Below, one piece after another: positions 60,367-64,000 of a DNA stretch of 64,000 nt. A program made the position numbers and the translations under genes. The stretch is taken from the NCBI RefSeq assembly GCF_001441615.1, contig NZ_LAXJ01000002.1, forward strand, positions 62,001 to 126,000, written 5' to 3'. The DNA is from Roseovarius atlanticus. GTDB lineage: Bacteria > Pseudomonadota > Alphaproteobacteria > Rhodobacterales > Rhodobacteraceae. Every line of letters begins with the position of its first letter. The first letter of the stretch is position 1. A model generated the notes under the pieces. It saw only the letters and a program-made list of their open reading frames with translations. It had not been told where the DNA came from and ran no database searches.

Positions 60367-60533
60367 GGGTGCCTAACGAATGAGCATGTGGAGGTTTTAT
60401 GGCCGTGACCCTCCAAGTACAATTTATGAACGCCCAAATTAAGATCAAAAAGGCGTCAGTGATTAAAAATTGGGCAAAAAGGTCGGATGACGCGCCCATT
60501 GCAAGCCCCTGCCCGCTTGCGTAAGCAAAGCGT
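60367..60533. promoter_or_regulatory. Divergent promoter region dusB-ntr / ispDF
   Basis: A 167-bp AT-rich gap (60385-60480). It must hold the promoters of the dusB-ntrBC-ntrYX and ispDF-pgpA-pncC operons. No clear consensus boxes could be fixed by eye. Confidence 0.45.
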
Positions 60534-61667
60534 ATGAGCATCGCAGCCATCATCGTCGCCGCAGGGCGTGGCATCCGCGCCGGGGGCGAACGGCCCAAGC
60601 AATGGCAGCGCGTCGCCGGCAAACGGGTGATCGACTGGACGCTGGCGGCGTTCCGCGGGGTGCCGGCGGTCGAGCGGATCGTGGTCGTGGTGCATCCCGA
60701 CGACATGGGCGAGTTGAGCGGCGAGCCCGGGATCACGGTGACCGAGGGCGCGGACACACGCGCGGGCTCGGTCTGCAACGGTCTGGCGGCGCTGGAGGGC
60801 GTGGGCGCGACCCATGTACTGATCCACGACGCGGCCCGCTGCTGCGTGTCCCCGGACCAGATCGCCGAGGTCATCGCGGCGCTGGGGCCGGACTGCCCGG
60901 CAGCGGCCCCGGCCCTGCCGGTCAGCGATGCGCTGTGGCAGGGCGAGGACGGGCTGGTCACCGGTACGCAGGAGCGCACCGGGCTTTTCCGAGCGCAGAC
61001 GCCGCAGGGCTTTGACCGCGACATGATCGCCGCCGCCCATGCCACCGCGCCCGAAGGTGCCGCCGACGATGTCGAGGTGGCGCGGGCCGCCGGCATCCCC
61101 GTGCGCATCCTACCGGGGCGCGAAAGCAACCTGAAGATCACCACGCCCGAGGATTTCGCCCGGGCCGAGACCATTCTGAGAGGCCCCATGGACATACGCA
61201 CCGGCACCGGCTTTGACGTGCACCGTTTCGGCCCCGGCGACCACGTGATGCTGTGCGGTGTCGCGGTGCCGCATGACCGTGGCCTGCAAGGACATTCGGA
61301 CGCCGATGTGGGGCTGCACACGCTGGCCGACGCGATCTATGGCGCGATGGCCGAGGGGGACATAGGCCGGCATTTTCCGCCCAGCGATCCCCAGTGGAAA
61401 GGCGCCGAAAGCCATGTATTCCTGTCCCACGCGGCGGGCCTCGCCGCTGAAAGGGGATTCCGTATCACCAACGTGGACCTGACCCTGATCTGCGAGACGC
61501 CCAAGATCGGGCCGCACGCGGCGGCGATGCAGGCGCGGGTGTCCGAGATCATCGGCCTTGAGGTGGACCGCGTGTCGGTCAAGGCCACCACCACCGAAAA
61601 ATTGGGCTTTACCGGCCGCGGCGAGGGCATCGCGGCGCAGGCCGTGGCCACGCTGGTGCGGCCATGA
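60534..61667 (+). CDS. ispDF: Bifunctional IspD/IspF (MEP pathway)
   Basis: A 377-aa fusion. The N-terminal IspD half (about 1-215) has [30 protein letters not shown] and [11 protein letters not shown]; the C-terminal IspF half (about 220-377) has [68 protein letters not shown] with the zinc Asp/His. Both steps act on methylerythritol derivatives. The fusion is typical of alphaproteobacteria. dxs and ispA are at 14155 and 13236. Confidence 0.97.
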   Translation: MSIAAIIVAAGRGIRAGGERPKQWQRVAGKRVIDWTLAAFRGVPAVERIVVVVHPDDMGELSGEPGITVTEGADTRAGSVCNGLAALEGVGATHVLIHDAARCCVSPDQIAEVIAALGPDCPAAAPALPVSDALWQGEDGLVTGTQERTGLFRAQTPQGFDRDMIAAAHATAPEGAADDVEVARAAGIPVRILPGRESNLKITTPEDFARAETILRGPMDIRTGTGFDVHRFGPGDHVMLCGVAVPHDRGLQGHSDADVGLHTLADAIYGAMAEGDIGRHFPPSDPQWKGAESHVFLSHAAGLAAERGFRITNVDLTLICETPKIGPHAAAMQARVSEIIGLEVDRVSVKATTTEKLGFTGRGEGIAAQAVATLVRP

Positions 61668-62161
61668 GGGCGGCGCAGCTGATCGCGACCTTCGGCGGCG
61701 TGGGCTATCTGCGCCCGGCGCCGGGCACCTGGGGCTCGCTAGCGGCACTGCCCGTGGCGGCGCTGTTGCATGTGATCGGCGGGCCGGTGCTGCTGGGCCT
61801 CGGGATAGTGGCCTCTTTCGCCTTGGGATGGTGGGCCACGGCACTGGAAACAAAGGGGAAAGAGGATCACGACCCAAGCGAGATCGTGATCGACGAAGTG
61901 GCCGGGCAATGGCTGGCCTTCCTGCCCGTGTCGATCGGCGCGGCCCATGCGGGCGCCGCGCTTTGGGCGCTCTGGCCGGGCTTCGTGACGGCCTTCCTGC
62001 TGTTCCGCCTGTTCGACATCTGGAAACCCGGGCCCGTGGGCTGGGCCGACCGGCAGGGCGGCGCTTTCGGCGTGATGCTGGACGACCTGATCGCCGGGCT
62101 TTTCGCCGCGCTGGGCGTCATGCTCTTCGCCTGGCTGTCGCACGGGGTGCTGGGGCTATGA
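61664..62161 (+). CDS. pgpA: Phosphatidylglycerophosphatase A
   Basis: A 165-aa membrane enzyme that removes phosphate from phosphatidylglycerophosphate. Signatures: [69 protein letters not shown]. It overlaps both ispDF and pncC (ATGA at each end), so the three form a tight operon. Confidence 0.95.
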   Translation: MRAAQLIATFGGVGYLRPAPGTWGSLAALPVAALLHVIGGPVLLGLGIVASFALGWWATALETKGKEDHDPSEIVIDEVAGQWLAFLPVSIGAAHAGAALWALWPGFVTAFLLFRLFDIWKPGPVGWADRQGGAFGVMLDDLIAGLFAALGVMLFAWLSHGVLGL

Positions 62162-62625
62162 GCGCCGAGGACGTGCTGAAGGCGGCCAAGGCGGCGGGGC
62201 TGATGGTATCAGTGGCCGAATCCTGCACCGGGGGCATGGTGGCCGCCGCGCTCACGGATATCGCCGGCTCCTCGGCGGTCGTGGAACGCGGCTTCGTCAC
62301 CTACTCCAACAGCGCCAAGCAGCAGATGCTGGGCGTGCGGGCCGAGACGCTGGAGGCGCATGGCGCGGTGTCGGAAGAGGTCGCGCGGGAGATGGCGGAA
62401 GGCGCGCTGGACCATTCCGAGGCCGACGTGGCGGTATCGATCACCGGCATCGCCGGCCCCGGCGGGTCCGAGCACAAACCCGAGGGGCGCGTCTGTTTCG
62501 GGCTGGCGCGCGTGGGCCGCGTGACGCAAGTGGAAACGGTGGAATTCGGTGCCTTGGGCCGGGCCGAGGTGCGCATCGCCGCGCGGGATCATGCGCTGGC
62601 GCTTTTGCTCAAGGGGCTCGGCTGA
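62158..62625 (+). CDS. pncC: CinA C-terminal domain protein, NMN deamidase
   Basis: A 155-aa protein: [43 protein letters not shown] ... [17 protein letters not shown] ... [11 protein letters not shown] is the PncC (CinA-C) signature. It converts nicotinamide mononucleotide to nicotinate mononucleotide in NAD recycling. The stand-alone domain form is normal. Confidence 0.94.
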   Translation: MSAEDVLKAAKAAGLMVSVAESCTGGMVAAALTDIAGSSAVVERGFVTYSNSAKQQMLGVRAETLEAHGAVSEEVAREMAEGALDHSEADVAVSITGIAGPGGSEHKPEGRVCFGLARVGRVTQVETVEFGALGRAEVRIAARDHALALLLKGLG

Positions 62626-62694
62626 GCCGTCTTGCCCCGGTCCCTGCCCTGCGGCTAGGACTGCAGGTAGCGTTCAGCACAGGATGTTTCCGAC

Positions 62695-63126
62695 ATGACG
62701 ACACGGGGCCAATGCCATTGCGGCGCCACGCGTTGGCAGTTCGAGGGTGCGCCCACCTGGGCCTGCTATTGCCACTGCGACGACTGCCGCCGCAATTGCG
62801 GCGCGCCGGTGGTGGCGTGGCTGGGCGTGCCGGTGACGGCGTTCCACTGGACCGGTGCAGCGCCCGCGACCCGCGAAAGCTCGCCCGGCGCCTACCGCCA
62901 TTTCTGCGCCAGTTGCGGCACGCCCATGGCGTTCGAGGCGGATCACTATCCGGGGGACATGCACGTCTACGCCGCCGCGCTAAAAGACCCGGGCGCAGTG
63001 CAGCCGGCCTTTCACGTGCATTACGACAAGCGGCTGCCATGGCTGAAGATCGACGACGACCTGCCGAAATACGACGGCAGCGTTGTGGACCTGCCAGAGG
63101 ACGCCGTCATCTTCCCAAAGGACTGA
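62695..63126 (+). CDS. GFA-family zinc-binding protein
   Basis: A 143-aa protein of the Gfa (glutathione-dependent formaldehyde-activating enzyme-like) fold. Zinc ligands are visible as CHCGATRW, CYCHCDDCRRNCGAP and FCASCGTPM. Most members have no known substrate. It stands 69 bp after pncC and converges on the MmgE/PrpD gene, 5 bp away. Confidence 0.9.
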   Translation: MTTRGQCHCGATRWQFEGAPTWACYCHCDDCRRNCGAPVVAWLGVPVTAFHWTGAAPATRESSPGAYRHFCASCGTPMAFEADHYPGDMHVYAAALKDPGAVQPAFHVHYDKRLPWLKIDDDLPKYDGSVVDLPEDAVIFPKD

Positions 63127-63131
63127 CCGGC

Positions 63132-64000
63132 CTAGCGCACCAGCAGCGCCGAGAACTCTTCCGGCGGGGCATCGGCCTCGATCGCCTGCCAGATCGCCTC
63201 GGCGCGCCCGTCGCCCAGCAAGGCGGCGGCCTTGGTGCGCACGCGTTTCTGGCGCGCGGCAAGGCCGGGATCGGCGTCGAGGTCGTGAAAGAGATCCCGC
63301 ACGGTGCCGTCCGTCAGCGTCACCCGCAGGCGGGCCTGCATTTCAGTCAGGCTGTCGTCGCTGTCCACGCGGACCCGGTCGCGCAGCGCGGCGAGGTCGG
63401 AGTCACGGCTGAGCGCGTCGTCGAAGCTTTCCAGCCGCGCGGTGTCGTGCCCGGTCAGCGCCATTGCGGCGACCATGCGGTAGCTGAACTTGGACTGAAG
63501 CCCGCTTTCGGGCGTCGCGATGTTGCACACACTCAGCCAGCGGGGATGGGTGGCGATCTCGACCGTCTCGACCCGGTCCGCCGGTGCATCGAGGTCGCGC
63601 ATCGCCTCGAGCGTGGCGTGCAGGCCGTGGCAGCAGGCGTGGAATTTGTGCTGCACGCTTTCGAACAGCCACTCTTGGCCCAGCGTATCGAACGCCGTGC
63701 CCCGCCCTTCGCCATGATGCGTCGGCCCGAACCCGTTCTGCCCGTCCATCGCGCCGGGCGCGCTGAGAAAACCGCGCGCGGCCAGCTGCGCCGCCTCGAC
63801 GCCGTTCGACGCGGCAAGGCCGGCGTTCATCGGTTTGCCCATGCTGCCGAACTGCGCCTTGATCCCCGAGGCACGGGTGGTCACGAGGCCGATGGCGTGC
63901 TGCATCTGCTCCGGCGTCAGCCCCATCAGGCGCCCGGCGGCCAGCGTCGCGCCAAAGGCCCCGGCGGTGGCGGTCTGGTGAAAGCCCACTTGGTAATGCG
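63132..64000 (-). CDS. MmgE/PrpD-family protein, 5' end outside window
   Basis: The C-terminal 288 codons are visible; the start lies beyond the right edge. HYQVGFHQTATAGAFGATLAAGRLMGLTPEQMQHAIGLVTTRASGIKAQFGSMGKPMNAGLAASNGVEAAQLAARGF is the family core, which includes 2-methylcitrate dehydratase, cis-aconitate decarboxylase and uncharacterised members. The substrate cannot be assigned from this part. Confidence 0.88.
   Translation of the reverse strand, partial: HYQVGFHQTATAGAFGATLAAGRLMGLTPEQMQHAIGLVTTRASGIKAQFGSMGKPMNAGLAASNGVEAAQLAARGFLSAPGAMDGQNGFGPTHHGEGRGTAFDTLGQEWLFESVQHKFHACCHGLHATLEAMRDLDAPADRVETVEIATHPRWLSVCNIATPESGLQSKFSYRMVAAMALTGHDTARLESFDDALSRDSDLAALRDRVRVDSDDSLTEMQARLRVTLTDGTVRDLFHDLDADPGLAARQKRVRTKAAALLGDGRAEAIWQAIEADAPPEEFSALLVR

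Overview
The window looks like chromosomal DNA of a high-GC alphaproteobacterium of the order Rhodobacterales, probably the Roseobacter group of Rhodobacteraceae. The evidence is a dusB(nifR3)-ntrB-ntrC-ntrY-ntrX block whose NtrC lacks GAFTGA, a fused IspDF, a class II DAHP synthase, an IalB-family protein, PstC and PstA with long periplasmic insertions, and intergenic palindromes of a kind seen in this family. No rRNA, tRNA, IS element, prophage block or CRISPR array was found. Most of the window is core chromosome.

Layout. 1-2.5 kb: a VIT/CCC1-type transporter cut by the left edge, lipA, and a DUF882 murein-peptidase-like protein. 2.8-7.1 kb: an envelope cluster on + with an L,D-transpeptidase, an LpxD-type N-acyltransferase, a private acyl carrier protein and a ketoacyl-ACP synthase. 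7.6-12.9 kb: IalB, a DUF853 ATPase, an orphan VgrG/eCIS-like spike protein without its needle, and an APH-fold kinase. 13-16 kb: xseB-ispA-dxs. 16.1-16.6 kb: two tiny Flp-pilin-like genes. 17-24.5 kb: a small secreted protein, a GlxA-type regulator, class II DAHP synthase, an entericidin-like lipoprotein too short for ordinary gene calling, an orphan YejA-type binding protein, 3-hydroxybutyrate dehydrogenase and a patatin. 24.6-27.3 kb: psuK-psuG-DUF502 on -. 28-30 kb: rpsB-tsf. 30.8-35.8 kb: a LuxR solo overlapping aroQ, DoxX, the gcdH/LysR divergent pair and an SDR. 36-43.4 kb: phoR-pstSCAB-phoU-phoB on - with a triple Pho box before pstS. 43.4-48.9 kb: gamma carbonic anhydrase, gmk, yicC, a PAS protein, a PNPOx-like protein, hflX and hfq. 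49-52 kb: trkA-trkH. 53.1-60.4 kb: dusB-ntrBC-ntrYX on -. 60.5-64 kb: ispDF-pgpA-pncC, a GFA protein and an MmgE/PrpD protein cut by the right edge.

How the genes fit together. Isoprenoid precursor synthesis (dxs, ispDF, ispA), phosphate sensing and uptake (Pho/Pst), nitrogen control (Ntr) and post-transcriptional control (hfq, hflX, yicC) are each present as coherent sets. The least explained signals are non-coding. A 74-75 bp element (AGGTTAAC, a 22 bp gap, then four 11-bp-phased CGTCGGTA units ending GTGCCA) occurs at two unrelated convergent gene junctions about 12.6 kb apart, with the same internal geometry. There are also intrinsic terminators with no gene in front of them, which suggest small RNAs, and several families of dispersed palindromes. 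The best protein-level oddities are the needle-less spike protein, the LpxD-ACP-KAS cluster, an NtrC with an altered Walker B motif, and a LuxR solo lacking the acyl-homoserine-lactone-binding residues.
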